The notes under the pieces were generated by a model. It did not search any database. It was given only the letters and a program-made list of their open reading frames with translations, and was not told the origin of the DNA. 64,000 bases of DNA from Chryseobacterium sp. JJR-5R (GTDB lineage: Bacteria > Bacteroidota > Bacteroidia > Flavobacteriales > Weeksellaceae): assembly GCF_034047335.1 (NCBI RefSeq), contig NZ_CP139137.1, positions 2,604,001 to 2,668,000 of the forward strand, read 5' to 3'. The position numbers and the translations under genes are program-made. Of this stretch, positions 8,819 through 18,341 are shown in pieces (within the stretch, counting starts at the first letter, position 1; each line of letters opens with the position of its first letter).

Positions 8819-9829
8819 ATGGAAAAAACAATCACAAGAAGAAATGCGATTGGAAAAATAGCGGCTACCCTTGCTGTTGCTGCTGTCGCTCCAGGCGCGC
8901 TGGCGCAGTCACAGCCGCAGAATCAAAAAGTACGAAATACTACCGGTCCGGACCTTACCGATCCCACTACCAAATACCCAAGGCCGCCTTTTAAAAGTCA
9001 GTCTCAGCCGTTTCCCGGATTAGCGGGTAAAATGGATCCTGTGCCGGACCATGGCGAGAAAAGCTATATCGGATCCGGAAGGTTAATGGGAAGAAAAGCA
9101 CTGATTACCGGCGGGGATTCCGGGATAGGCCGTGCTGCAGCCATTGCCTATGCGCGTGAAGGTGCTGATGTAGCTATTAATTACCTGCCTGAAGAAGAAT
9201 CCGATGCAGCAGAAGTCATTGAGCTGATCCGAAAGGCAGGCCGCAAAGCAGTGGCGATTCCGGGGGACATCAGGGACGAGGCATTCTGTAAAAGATTGGT
9301 TTCGCAGGCAGTGCAGCAGCTCGGCGGGCTGGATATCCTGATCAATAATGCAGGACACCAGAAAACCAATGAGTCTATTCTCGACATCAGTACCGAAGCA
9401 TTTGACAGGACGATGAAAACCAATGTATATGCACCGTTCTGGATCACAAAAGCTGCTCTGCCCCATCTTAAACCGGGATCATCTATTATCGGGCTCTCAT
9501 CCGTCCAGGCATATGACCCTTCTGAAAACCTGTATGATTACGCACAGACCAAGGCAGCAACCACAAGTTATGTAAAATCCCTTGCCAAGCAGCTGGGACC
9601 TAAAGGAATACGGGTAAACGGCGTAGCTCCGGGACCGGTATGGACAGCTTTAGAAGTAAGTGGCGGACAGACCCAGGAAAACCTGGTGAAATTCGGAGAC
9701 GATACGCCTCTGGGAAGACCAGGGCAGCCTGCTGAGCTGGCTTCTATTTTTGTACAGCTTGCTGCCAATGATGCAAGTTTCACCACAGGGCATATTTACG
9801 GGGCCGCAGGAGGAAGCGGGCAGCCTTAA
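8819..9829 (+). CDS. SDR family oxidoreductase with Tat-type leader (YghA/Gsp39-like)
   Basis: 336-residue short-chain dehydrogenase. An unusual N-terminus reads ITRRNAIGKIAATLAV followed by small residues and an ALAQ cut site, which looks like a twin-arginine signal. A proline-rich linker with PPFKSQSQPFPG is typical of the YghA/YdaD subgroup. The Rossmann motif is TGGDSGIGRA, the NNAG motif follows, and the catalytic YxxxK is Y241 and K245 (YAQTK). The subgroup is linked to general stress in other bacteria. Export of a folded, NAD(P)-loaded SDR by Tat is an inference. It is followed after 65 bases by a small membrane-anchored protein gene in the same direction. Confidence 0.88.
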   Translation: MEKTITRRNAIGKIAATLAVAAVAPGALAQSQPQNQKVRNTTGPDLTDPTTKYPRPPFKSQSQPFPGLAGKMDPVPDHGEKSYIGSGRLMGRKALITGGDSGIGRAAAIAYAREGADVAINYLPEEESDAAEVIELIRKAGRKAVAIPGDIRDEAFCKRLVSQAVQQLGGLDILINNAGHQKTNESILDISTEAFDRTMKTNVYAPFWITKAALPHLKPGSSIIGLSSVQAYDPSENLYDYAQTKAATTSYVKSLAKQLGPKGIRVNGVAPGPVWTALEVSGGQTQENLVKFGDDTPLGRPGQPAELASIFVQLAANDASFTTGHIYGAAGGSGQP

Positions 9830-9894
9830 TTAATGAATGCCAATAATTTAACTTAATTTACAAAAGAATTATTACTCATTTAAAACAATATATT

Positions 9895-10218
9895 ATGAAC
9901 AGCAAGATAAAATTAGCATTGGCCTTGTTAGGCACGGGAACGTTGATCTGGGGCTTAAGAAACAGAAATAAAAATAAAAACAGAGTAAAAACCTTCACTG
10001 CTCCTGACGGAAATACCTATAAGGAAAACCAGCTGTACCGTACATCTGACAATAAAGCGTATAAAAACGGTAAAGAGGTACGTTTCAGTAAACCTATACC
10101 AGAGCAGAATAATACTTCTGTAAATGCTTACAACAATTCTGCAGAAAACCTTTCCAAGAACTACCAGTCTGTAAACAAAGATGTTAACTATCATCATAAA
10201 GGAGTAAGACATCGTTAA
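9895..10218 (+). CDS. Small hypothetical protein with N-terminal hydrophobic segment
   Basis: The 107-residue protein begins with a short hydrophobic helix (LALALLGTGTLIWGL) followed at once by a basic run (RNRNKNKNR), so it is probably anchored in the membrane with a hydrophilic tail. The tail is rich in Asn, Lys and Tyr and ends with HHKGVRHR. I do not recognise a family. The gene lies just downstream of the Tat-type SDR and is followed by a strong hairpin terminator, so the two may form a transcript. Confidence 0.6.
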   Translation: MNSKIKLALALLGTGTLIWGLRNRNKNKNRVKTFTAPDGNTYKENQLYRTSDNKAYKNGKEVRFSKPIPEQNNTSVNAYNNSAENLSKNYQSVNKDVNYHHKGVRHR

Positions 10219-10242
10219 TAAATACCCATTACCATTATAAAC

Positions 10243-10284
10243 AAACAATACTCCGGCTGTCCTAAAGCAGCCGGAGTATTGTTT
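10243..10284. terminator. Strong hairpin terminator
   Basis: A perfect 17-base stem (10243-10259 and 10268-10284) with an 8-base loop lies 25 bases after the stop of the gene ending at 10218. The stem is bounded by A and T tracts, so it could stop transcription from either side. Confidence 0.85.
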
Positions 10285-10553
10285 ATGCCTTATTTTGATT
10301 ATTTCAACAATCCGGAACATAACTTCTATGGCTTATTGAAATAATGTAATTTAAATAGGTTTTAGCTTTCGATTTATACTGATGGCGAAACCGCCGCTTC
10401 CTGCCGTTTTAAAACTATCCTTGATTTGCAGGTAATGTCTTTATTATATATATGATGGGTTTAGAGATTCATCATGTGGCCAACACTTTACAGTTTTTAT
10501 AGATTGTTGCCAGGCCTGATCCATTATTAAACAGCCTGAATTTGATAATCATA

Positions 10554-10900
10554 TTAAGTATAATGAAACGTAAAGGTTAGTCCGTTGTAATAATTGATAT
10601 AATTTTCTTTTTCTCCCGACACCAGCTGCCGCATTTCATTTTTAGCTTCCTTTTTAACCGACTTTAGCAAAGATGCCGTTCAAATCATTTCCACCATTTC
10701 AAGGACGTCTTTTTAAATAATTTCAGTCCGGGTTTTGAATTTTCCGCTACTATGGTTCCTCTTTAACTTTAAACTGTAACAGGGAACGCCGCGCTTTAGC
10801 TGAAAATCCATCCCGAATTTCCTTCCGGCGACTGCAAAGACTGTATGCAGATTACAGAGAACATATTTTATAAGGCTTGTATTCCCATATCAATAATTTA
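10554..10900 (-). pseudogene. Possible decayed minus-strand coding remnant
   Basis: The stretch from 10219 to 11345 has no convincing intact gene. On the minus strand, however, protein-like frames appear in pieces: a C-terminal-looking piece ending at a TAA at 10554-10556 (SVKKEAKNEMRQLVSGEKEN), and, in other frames further up to about 10900, pieces such as FAVAGRKFGMDFQLKRG. They are separated by stops and frame changes. This suggests an old gene broken by frameshifts, but no family is recognised and chance is not excluded. The remainder of the gap is A+T-rich with nothing I can support. Confidence 0.25.
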
Positions 10901-11345
10901 GTTTGGTCCTTAACAATGACATTGTACTAAAGTATCCTGTTATTGAGGCGGGCAAAAATTAAGGTTGATATCCATTGGATCCGAAACCTGTCTAAATTCA
11001 TTTTAATAAAACAATTTTTCAAAGGTTATAATTTTCCAATAATTTCTGATGTGATTAAGCACCTGAACTCCAGTTTTGATAAGAATATAGTTAAAAATTT
11101 TGCTTTGAGTGCATTTATAATTTTCTAAGCCTTAATTCATGCAAATCGCATCAAAAACTGATTATGTTGATATATTATATACAATTACATCTATTGAACT
11201 AAGGATATCAAATTAATTATTACTATAATCTATCAAATTTTATAAGGTTAATTCATTTATTAAATAATGAAATAAATATATCCTTTTGCTGTGAATTCGG
11301 TACTTATTTTGTATACAATTAATTAAATCACCAAATATCATCATT

Positions 11346-12203
11346 ATGAAAAAAGTATTTACTTTTATCGGACTTGTTTCGATAGCTGCATTTTCCAATG
11401 CTCAGATTGTCATTAATGAAATTTATACGGGAGGTGGAATTTTAGGCGCCACGCTGACCAATGATTTCATAGAGCTGAAGAATATCGGGTCTTCAACATC
11501 TTCTCTTACGGGTGCCACCATACAATACGGGCCTGCTTCCGGTGCATTTACCCAGTACCATACCCTGCCGAATATTACTTTGGCTCCGGGACAGACCTAT
11601 CTGATTCAGGAAGGTTCGGACGGCGGCGGAATTATTAACCTTGTTAATCCCAATCTTGTTGTAAACACAGTCCTGAATTTTAACGGGTCGAATCCTTTGG
11701 TAGGTGTAGGATTAAGTATTGCCTTTACTTCGGGAAAAGTGGCTCTGGCAAGCAATACGATACAGGTTACGGGCCCTGCTGCCTCAAATGTCCTGGATTT
11801 TGTAGGATATGGCCTGGCGAATCAGTATGAAGGATCAGGAGCTGCGCCTTCCCCAACGATATTAAATTCAATTAATAGGGTTTCCGGGGACAGCAATAAT
11901 AATACAGTGGACTTTACCGTTGCCCTTGCTTCTCCGCAGGCAGGTACACTGGCGGTGAAAGATCTTTATACCAGTTCTACACAATATGATTTCATCAGGA
12001 ATTCTCTAGTAAAAAATAATGAAATTGTATTCGGGTCAGCAGTGAAAGATGTTAAGATTTACTCCCTTTCCGGCCAGTTGATTAAAACTTCTTCTGTGAA
12101 GGCTAATGAAACATTAAATATTTCAGAATTGCAGAAAGGAAATTATATTGTTACAGGAGCGGTTAACAACAAGCCGGTTACCCAGAAAATCTTAAAAGAA
12201 TAG
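11346..12203 (+). CDS. Secreted lamin-tail domain protein with T9SS sorting tail
   Basis: 285 residues. A signal peptide (KKVFTFIGLVSIAAFSNAQ) precedes a lamin-tail-like beta domain (VINEIYTGGG, NDFIELKNIG, LAPGQTYLI), about residues 20-190. The C-terminus (VKIYSLSGQLIKTSSV, ISELQKGNYIV, VTQKILKE) is a type A T9SS sorting domain, so the mature protein should be exported and anchored or released at the surface. Its partner is unknown; in this fold class DNA or nuclease association is common, but no nuclease is fused here. The transcript ends at the hairpin 23 bases downstream. Confidence 0.85.
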   Translation: MKKVFTFIGLVSIAAFSNAQIVINEIYTGGGILGATLTNDFIELKNIGSSTSSLTGATIQYGPASGAFTQYHTLPNITLAPGQTYLIQEGSDGGGIINLVNPNLVVNTVLNFNGSNPLVGVGLSIAFTSGKVALASNTIQVTGPAASNVLDFVGYGLANQYEGSGAAPSPTILNSINRVSGDSNNNTVDFTVALASPQAGTLAVKDLYTSSTQYDFIRNSLVKNNEIVFGSAVKDVKIYSLSGQLIKTSSVKANETLNISELQKGNYIVTGAVNNKPVTQKILKE

Positions 12204-12225
12204 GTAAAATAAATTTATTAATGTT

Positions 12226-12253
12226 AACAGCTGTCGGTAGACAGCTGTTTTTT
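12226..12253 (+). terminator. Intrinsic terminator
   Basis: A perfect 10-base stem (12226-12235 / 12240-12249) with a GGTA loop and a run of T follows the lamin-tail gene. The next 540 bases (to 12793) are A+T-rich and I see no gene in them on either strand. Confidence 0.9.
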
Positions 12254-12793
12254 TATTTTAGTCCCTATAAGGATTTTTAATTTTAAGCTAAAGCATAGTT
12301 AGTGGCAGGCAGCAGAGTCTGAAATTCATGTAAAAAAATTTCAAGCCTCAAGATCATGCCTTTATTCATTGTACAGTATTCTTCATTCAGGATCTGAAAA
12401 AATTATTGATCATATTTTGTTCTGATTGACTTTTCTTCCACTACTATCAGCGTAAGGTTTCCTTGCATAGCTTCGGATGCCTTATTCAGAATAAACCTGT
12501 CTTTCCGCTATCATAATTCTTAGTCTTTAAAATCAAAATCAAATTAACAGAGCACATTATTTACAGCAGAAAAATAAAGTACCGGGGTAGTTCATACTAC
12601 ATTATAATTTGTCTGGTGATAACAGAAACTTTAATTCCGTGTCCTGTATTTATACTGCTCTGTTTTTAACAGTACTGAATATTGAGTAAATATTTTTTGT
12701 ATATTGACAATATTGCTTGATAGCATATTTCACCAGCCTACATGCAATAAATGATCACCCTGATATAAGGAAGATAATTTATCTGATGTTATC

Positions 12794-13132
12794 TTAATTC
12801 AGTTTTTCTGCAGTAATGTATATTCTTCCCTGATCGTCATTCCAGGAAGGGCCTTTTACGGTAATGGCATCCCCTATCTGATAACGTTTGTAGATACTTC
12901 CGCTTTTCTGAAGGTTCACAATGCTGATGGTTGCCGTATATTCTTTTCCGTTAGCATCTCTGATGGTTGCCATATAACCATCTTTTCCATTTTCGATATG
13001 GGTAATGGTTCCGCTTGCAGATATAATCATCTCGTCATCTGCAGCCGTTGACTGAGCTGTTTTATTTGCTGTGCAATCTGTAATGGTGAAAGCTCCTGAT
13101 AACAAAATCCCCAAAAGAATTATTTTTTTCAT
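12794..13132 (-). CDS. Small exported hypothetical protein
   Basis: 112 residues from the preferred ATG at 13132 (the frame allows starts up to 13144). The N-terminus is a signal peptide (KKIILLGILLSGAFTIT) followed by DCTANK, which might be a weak lipobox with the cysteine as lipid site. The rest is a compact beta-rich domain (SASGTITHIENGKDGYMATI, GDAITVKGPSW, GRIYITAEKLN) that suggests an OB-like fold. I know no function for it. It is monocistronic, facing the zinc-ribbon gene on the other strand. Confidence 0.65.
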   Translation of the reverse strand: MKKIILLGILLSGAFTITDCTANKTAQSTAADDEMIISASGTITHIENGKDGYMATIRDANGKEYTATISIVNLQKSGSIYKRYQIGDAITVKGPSWNDDQGRIYITAEKLN

Positions 13133-13325
13133 GATCATAATCATTTATTGTTGATAATTATTTAGAACAGATAAATTTCAAATGCTGTACCAAACTTTCT
13201 GATATAAATTGTGCCTAAAATTAAACCGATAACAAATTCATCAACATTATCAGGTTGGATAAATACTGCTTAACTTTATGGCAGTGAAATGATTTTCAAT
13301 GGATCAAAGCAGATTTTAACAGATT

Positions 13326-13673
13326 ATGGATAAAGAAACAGCAGGCTATATCATCACATATTTCAGGAACCTGATGACAGCTGATGAAGATCTGGCATTA
13401 AAATACCATCTATATACATATAAAAGTGACGGTAATGATAAATTAAGAAAAATAATGACTGACCGAGGCTGGATCAGTGAAAAACCTGAAATAAAAGAAT
13501 TTCTTAAAAACGGATATGAGGAATTTGAATTAAATGTAGCCGTACGCATTATGAAAGAAACACCTGAAAAAGTTTTTCTGAATAAATGCCCGAAATGCAA
13601 CGGGCTTGCAAGAACGCCTTATGCAAAGCAGTGCAGGTATTGCGCACATCGCTGGCACACACTCGCCTCTTAA
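13326..13673 (+). CDS. Small protein with C-terminal zinc ribbon
   Basis: 115 residues. The N-terminal helical part (about 1-85) is unrecognised and charged. The C-terminus has two CxxC pairs (CPKC and CRYC) 17 residues apart, forming a likely zinc ribbon, then HRWHTLAS. Such proteins are often nucleic-acid or protein binding, but nothing here proves it. It stands alone between divergent and convergent neighbours. Confidence 0.65.
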   Translation: MDKETAGYIITYFRNLMTADEDLALKYHLYTYKSDGNDKLRKIMTDRGWISEKPEIKEFLKNGYEEFELNVAVRIMKETPEKVFLNKCPKCNGLARTPYAKQCRYCAHRWHTLAS

Positions 13674-13690
13674 CAGGACTAATTATTTTC

Positions 13691-13715
13691 ATTAAACAAT
13701 AACAGATTGTTTAAT
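13691..13715. repeat. A+T-rich hairpin between convergent genes
   Basis: A perfect 10-base inverted repeat (13691-13700 / 13706-13715) with a 5-base loop sits between the stops of two convergent genes. It lacks a clear T run and could be a weak bidirectional terminator. Confidence 0.45.
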
Positions 13716-13782
13716 CTGAAAAAATAAAAAAGGCAGAGAAAATTCCCTACCTTAATCTATTATAAAAAAATAACCTGCTTTT

Positions 13783-14748
13783 TTATCTTGGCAGCGGCAT
13801 CAGCCGTGCATGCTGGATGGCAAATTTCCTGGAAGGGACAGAAGTACTGTCAGTCAGTTCTGAAAATTTGGCATTCATTACCCAAATCTTGTCTTTGGTT
13901 TTTGTAGCCGTAGACGGATAAGTAAAACGGTCAGCCGCCAAGGTGGATGCAGACAGTTTTGCAGAAGACCAGTTGTCTTCTGAGGTCAGCTCATAAATTT
14001 TATCGCTGCCACCGTTCTGCACCACTACAAGTTTCTGACTATCAGTAAGCAGCAATCCGTCGCCGTTAAGAAAAAACTGTTCTGTGGCTACTTTCGCCAC
14101 ATTTTTAGGATTACTGAGATCAATTTTATATAAGGTCCCTGTACCGCTGCTTACGGTAAGCAGATAACCGGACGGATGATAGACGATTCCGTTCAGCCCG
14201 ATGCCTTTTGTTTTAAAGAGCGGACTGTCTGCAAAAACAGATGCCTTGCCGCCAGGTGTTACTTTATAAATCACGTTGGCAAAACTGTCGGTAACATAAG
14301 CATTCTGCTGGCTGTCGAAAGCAATATCATTCGCAAAATGTTCTCCCGGAACCAATCCTGCAAGATCAATATCATCCGTTTTTTTTCCTGTTGCTATGTC
14401 AATACCTACCAGGCGGGCCATTTTTTTACGCGTCTCCGGTGAAGTAAACTTGCTGTAATTGGCATCCCCGATGCAGGCAAACAGGCGTTTACCGTCCGGA
14501 TGCATTCTGATGCCGTAGCTTGATTTGAATGTCGGATCGTTGATCAGGGTACTGTAAGCACCGGCAGGCGTTACTTTGCCGATACTTCCAAGTCTTGCTG
14601 AAGAAACAAAATAAGTATCCGAATTGCTGTTGTACTCAATTCCTTCAGGATAGGCTTCAGGTGCGTTAAATTCTATTCTCGCTGTAGGCTGGTCCGGAAT
14701 GGCCGAAGCACATCCTACGAATAGCGCGCATACTATTATTTTTTTCAT
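13783..14748 (-). CDS. SMP-30/gluconolactonase-like lipoprotein
   Basis: 321 residues from the ATG at 14748. The leader ends in LFVGC, a lipobox that would make this a lipoprotein. The rest forms repeated beta-propeller blades (PEGIEYNSNSDTYFVSS, GIRMHPDGKRLFACIG, FANDIAFDSQQNAYVTDS, LNGIVYHPSGYLLTV), matching SMP-30/LRE-type proteins that often hydrolyse sugar lactones. It lies 7 bases downstream of the sugar dehydrogenase gene on the same strand. A dehydrogenase making a lactone and a lactonase opening it would form a sensible periplasmic pair. The longer frame to 14826 runs into the upstream gene and is rejected. Confidence 0.82.
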   Translation of the reverse strand: MKKIIVCALFVGCASAIPDQPTARIEFNAPEAYPEGIEYNSNSDTYFVSSARLGSIGKVTPAGAYSTLINDPTFKSSYGIRMHPDGKRLFACIGDANYSKFTSPETRKKMARLVGIDIATGKKTDDIDLAGLVPGEHFANDIAFDSQQNAYVTDSFANVIYKVTPGGKASVFADSPLFKTKGIGLNGIVYHPSGYLLTVSSGTGTLYKIDLSNPKNVAKVATEQFFLNGDGLLLTDSQKLVVVQNGGSDKIYELTSEDNWSSAKLSASTLAADRFTYPSTATKTKDKIWVMNAKFSELTDSTSVPSRKFAIQHARLMPLPR

Positions 14749-14755
14749 AAAGTTC

Positions 14756-15934
14756 TTATTTTTTTTTGATACTGTACAAAATGCCGTTTGCATCATCGGA
14801 AATATACACTGTGCCGGATGAGGCAATTGCTATCCCGGCCGGCCGGCCGAACCTTGTTTTGCCTTTAAGGAAACCTGTCAGGAAATCCTCTGCGCCTACC
14901 GGCTTGCCGTTGACAAACCTTATACGCTGTACTTTAAAGCCTACAGGCTTGCTGCGGTTCCAGGATCCGTGCCAGTTAACAAGGGCATCCCCGCTGTATG
15001 GCGAACCAGCAGGAAAAAACTGAAATCCGATCGGTGCCATATGCGCCTGGAACTCCATTACGGAAGGCTCGGTATTTTCTGCCAGCTTTTCTTTGCTGTC
15101 ACCTGCCGGGTCTTCCCTGCTTTCGTCAATCTCTCTTTTTGCGTATACAAAAGGAAAGCCGTAATTTTTGTTTTCTTTGATCTGGTTCAGTTCCTCAGGC
15201 GGCCAGTCGTCTCCTTTAGCATCACCGCCGTTATCCATTGCCCAGAATTCATTGGTCTGCGGATGCCAGTCGAAACCGATGGTATTCCGGAGGCCTGATG
15301 CAAAAATGGTCCTTTTCCAGGTAGCCGGGTCAACCTGTACCATAGTGGCTGCCTCCCGGTCGCTTTCCTTACAGTCATTGCAAAGGGTTCCAATAGAAAT
15401 GTACAGCTTGCCGTCCGGTCCGAAATCCATGGTCCTGTTCGGGTGCTGGCCGGCGCTCGGCATGTCCTTAAACAGCATTTCTTTACCGCTCAGTGTGCCG
15501 TCGGTATTCATTTTATACCTCCGCAATTCATTATTGTTGCAGAGGTACATCCATCCGTCTTTCATGGTAATTCCGTGAACTCCCTTGAATTCTGCCACTA
15601 CGGTTCTGATATCATCAAATTTGCCGTCATTATTGGTATCTTTCAAAAGGAGAACATCTCCCGTATCACGGCGCGTAATGTATATGTTTCCGTTGGGCGT
15701 ATGGTACAGCATCCTTGGCTTCCCAAGTCCTGAGGCAGCTACGGAAACCTCCCATCCTTCAGGTACTTTCAGGAGCTTTACCATTTCGGGAACAAAATCA
15801 AGATGTTCCGGATAGTTGGTGGAATGCGTAATTTTAGTAACATCTCCCGGAGGGGTACCGCGCTGTGCCGATGCACCTGAAAATGCAAGGGCGGCGACCA
15901 TGGGAATAATTCTGAAAATAGTTTTACTATTCAT
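14756..15934 (-). CDS. PQQ-type sugar/sorbosone dehydrogenase-like protein
   Basis: 392 residues with a signal peptide (AALAFSGASAQ). The beta-propeller body carries family features of soluble PQQ-dependent sugar dehydrogenases: PRMLYHTPNGNIYITRRD, GVHGITM, HPNRTMDFGPDGKLYISIG, FASGLRNTIGFDWHP, and FGRPAGIAIA near the end. A CNDC pair sits in the loop after ISIGTL. It should oxidise an aldose or sorbosone in the periplasm if PQQ is available; no PQQ biosynthesis genes are in this window. Cotranscribed with the SMP-30-like lipoprotein. Confidence 0.85.
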   Translation of the reverse strand: MNSKTIFRIIPMVAALAFSGASAQRGTPPGDVTKITHSTNYPEHLDFVPEMVKLLKVPEGWEVSVAASGLGKPRMLYHTPNGNIYITRRDTGDVLLLKDTNNDGKFDDIRTVVAEFKGVHGITMKDGWMYLCNNNELRRYKMNTDGTLSGKEMLFKDMPSAGQHPNRTMDFGPDGKLYISIGTLCNDCKESDREAATMVQVDPATWKRTIFASGLRNTIGFDWHPQTNEFWAMDNGGDAKGDDWPPEELNQIKENKNYGFPFVYAKREIDESREDPAGDSKEKLAENTEPSVMEFQAHMAPIGFQFFPAGSPYSGDALVNWHGSWNRSKPVGFKVQRIRFVNGKPVGAEDFLTGFLKGKTRFGRPAGIAIASSGTVYISDDANGILYSIKKK

Positions 15935-15963
15935 ATTTAATTTATCTTATAATTTAAATGGAA

Positions 15964-15986
15964 GCAGGCTGCAATATGCAGCCTGC
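15964..15986. repeat. Perfect inverted repeat
   Basis: Two 10-base arms (15964-15973 / 15977-15986) with an ATA spacer lie 17 bases beyond the stop of the YciF-like gene. It may terminate that gene, but there is no T run on the minus-strand side. Confidence 0.6.
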
Positions 15987-16003
15987 CTCGTGTGTGATTA
16001 AAT

Positions 16004-16570
16004 TTATTCCTGGTCCTGATCTTCGTCAGCCGCTTCAAAATTGATTGAGTTGTATGCAGATTCAGTCAGCAATGCGTCCGCTTCTTTTTCTTCCGCCAGT
16101 GTGGCTTCCAGCAGTGAGGCGATTTCTTCCTCACCAAGTGTTCTTGCAAACGCAGCCAGCGTACCGTAAGATGCTATTTCATAATGTTCTATTTTCTGTG
16201 AGGCAGAGATAATTCCCGCATCACGTACCGGGCCTTCTTCGGTTTCTTCCATAATACTCTCCCCTTCTTTAATCAGCCCCTCCATGGCATCGCACTTTTT
16301 TCCCCGGTTGGATTCCCCGAGTATTTCAAAAATCTTTTCCAGCCTCTGAACCTGGCCTTCCGTAACGGCAATGTGGTCTTCGATAGCAGCGGCAAGCTTC
16401 GGCTCGCTTGCGTTCTTAGCCATTTTAGGAAGTGCTTTCAGCAAAGCTCTTTCTGCATAGACAATATCTTTAAGTTCATCAATGAACAGTTCTTTAAGGC
16501 CTTCTGCAGCGGAAGATTTTGCAGTAACTTTACGTGCTGCTCTTCCATCCTGAGTGTCTGTCTTTTTCAT
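16004..16570 (-). CDS. YciF-like ferritin-fold protein (DUF892)
   Basis: 188 residues. The conserved DUF892 pattern is clear: LKELFIDELKDIVYAERALLKALPKM, AIEDHIAVTEGQVQRLEKIF, and HYEIASYGTLAAFARTLG, then LLEATLAEEKEADALL. Glu and His residues at the ferritin-like positions could bind a di-iron site. The family is associated with envelope or osmotic stress. An acidic tail (EAADEDQDQE) ends the protein. The 528 bases upstream (16571-17098) contain no gene I can support. Confidence 0.92.
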   Translation of the reverse strand: MKKTDTQDGRAARKVTAKSSAAEGLKELFIDELKDIVYAERALLKALPKMAKNASEPKLAAAIEDHIAVTEGQVQRLEKIFEILGESNRGKKCDAMEGLIKEGESIMEETEEGPVRDAGIISASQKIEHYEIASYGTLAAFARTLGEEEIASLLEATLAEEKEADALLTESAYNSINFEAADEDQDQE

Positions 16571-17098
16571 ATTATCTATTTAATTAAATGGTTTGTACGG
16601 CAATAGATACAAATCTGATACCTTCGGAGTCAAAGATCCTGCTTTGTGGTATTTTTTGTAGAAAATAATTCAATAAATAATATTAATATGGAGATAAAAA
16701 ATCTGGAATTTCCTATATCGACTGTATTATTGAGCATGCTAAGGACACTGTAATTAAAACAGTAATAATAACAGTAATCATAATCAATAAAATAATAAAC
16801 GGTTTTCAAAGGTCCTGATGCACCAATATGGGTTTTTCAAACAGAAGGTTTCACAATATCAGTATCTGATATGTATTTACCGTTAATCTTAAAGGAAGAT
16901 GATCGCCCGGATTCCGCCTGAATTTACCTATGCAGTAAATCACCTGGTACAGCTTTCAGGATATATGACCATAGAATATATCATCAGCAGTAAATCAATC
17001 ATCCTCAACTTAAAATTCAGTTATACCCGATTACCGCACCGCACCTGTACTGATCTGTTATTCCGTAAGCCGGAATGGGATGCAGCGCATAGCAATTT

Positions 17099-17836
17099 TT
17101 ACCAAGGGATCTCCCCTGTCTCCGGATTGCTTTCTTCGCTGAAAAATTTTCCTGTCGGGCCGTCCGGCCTTATTAAAGCATACCTGACGATGCGCTTACC
17201 GGCTTCTTCAACCTCGCCTCCATTGTAGCCGGTAAAGTCCGTTTTCGTATACCCCGGACAGACTGCATTTATCCTGATTGCCGCATTTCGTAATTCATAA
17301 GCCAGGTGAACGGTATACATATTCATAGCGGCCTTGGATGAAGCATATACTGCATATTTCCCATAATCATATGCCGGCCATTCCGGATTGCTCTGCAATG
17401 ACAGTGAACCTACACTGGTGCTTACGTTGACGATTACCGGTTCTTCAGACTGCTTCAGCAGACCGATAAATGCCTGGGTAACACGCACAACACCGTATAA
17501 ATTAACATTAAACACCTCATTGTAATGCTTTACAGAGGTTTCAGCCGCATTCTGCGTGACCACTCCGCTGATCCCGGCATTATTTATAAGAACATCCAGT
17601 CTGCCCTGCTCTTTTTCAATGATATCCCGGGCTTTCATCACTGTTTCCTCCTTGGTAACATCAACCTGTATTGCCCTGATGTTTTCAAATCCTTTCTCCT
17701 GTAATTCCTTCACTGCAGCATTTCCTTTTTCAATATCCCTGCTTCCCAGATAGACGAGCAATCCTTTGTCTGACAGTTGTTTTGCCGTTTCCAGGCCGAT
17801 GCCTTTATTGGCACCTGTAATTAATACTGATTTCAT
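17099..17836 (-). CDS. SDR family NAD(P)-dependent oxidoreductase
   Basis: 245 residues from the ATG at 17836. It begins with the Rossmann motif TGANKGIGLE, then NNAGISG, and the catalytic Ser (VNVSTSVGS) and YxxxK region (YAVYASSKAA). The C-terminal substrate loop follows the usual NAVCPGYTKTDFTGY. Substrate unknown; the subgroup resembles carbonyl reductase-type SDRs. An in-frame extension to 17896 lacks support. The 500 bases between here and the next gene hold nothing I can call. Confidence 0.88.
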   Translation of the reverse strand: MKSVLITGANKGIGLETAKQLSDKGLLVYLGSRDIEKGNAAVKELQEKGFENIRAIQVDVTKEETVMKARDIIEKEQGRLDVLINNAGISGVVTQNAAETSVKHYNEVFNVNLYGVVRVTQAFIGLLKQSEEPVIVNVSTSVGSLSLQSNPEWPAYDYGKYAVYASSKAAMNMYTVHLAYELRNAAIRINAVCPGYTKTDFTGYNGGEVEEAGKRIVRYALIRPDGPTGKFFSEESNPETGEIPW

Positions 17837-18317
17837 TTTTTTGATTTTAAATTCCTGAACAAAGCTAGGACTTACGGATATGGGAATATTTACCATTTGG
17901 TAAAAAGTTCAACGATATGATCTTATTCCGATTCATAGTCAGAAGGATCAGAACTCGCCTGGAAGCTATGTAACACCCAAGCCATAATAAATTAATGTCA
18001 AATAAGATTCGGCAGAGCAGAAAAAATTTAAGATCAATTTTAATTTCATTCCTGCAGATCATGGCAATCCTGCAGAGTCTTACGTTTCTTTGATAGATCA
18101 GCAGAAATTACTCTGTAAGATCTATTTAAACTGACTTTTGGTATGTCACCAAACTGTTTTTCCATACAAAATATTATGAGTACCTGTTTTATGTCAAGAT
18201 AAAAATGATGAATGTTTAAAAATACAACAAATTATTAGTAAGACTACCTAATTATTATGGATTAAGTACTGTTTGTGAATTTATTATGACAGAGCACGTT
18301 CCTCAGTAATAATGAAC

Positions 18318-18325
18318 TATATTTG
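18318..18325 (+). promoter_or_regulatory. Candidate -7 element (TATATTTG)
   Basis: Matches the Bacteroidota TAnnTTTG consensus 16 bases upstream of the hydrolase ATG at 18342. No TTTG stands at the usual upstream distance, so the call is tentative. If real, it argues against the longer frame starting at 18312. Confidence 0.3.
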
Positions 18326-18341
18326 TAAAAAGCAGCCTTTT

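Noticed and set aside
10943..11128. 61-residue plus-strand frame
   Set aside because: It has random composition, no start context and lies in A+T-rich DNA.
16899..17228. 109-residue plus-strand frame upstream of the SDR gene
   Set aside because: It runs into the antisense of a real SDR gene and has no protein-family features.
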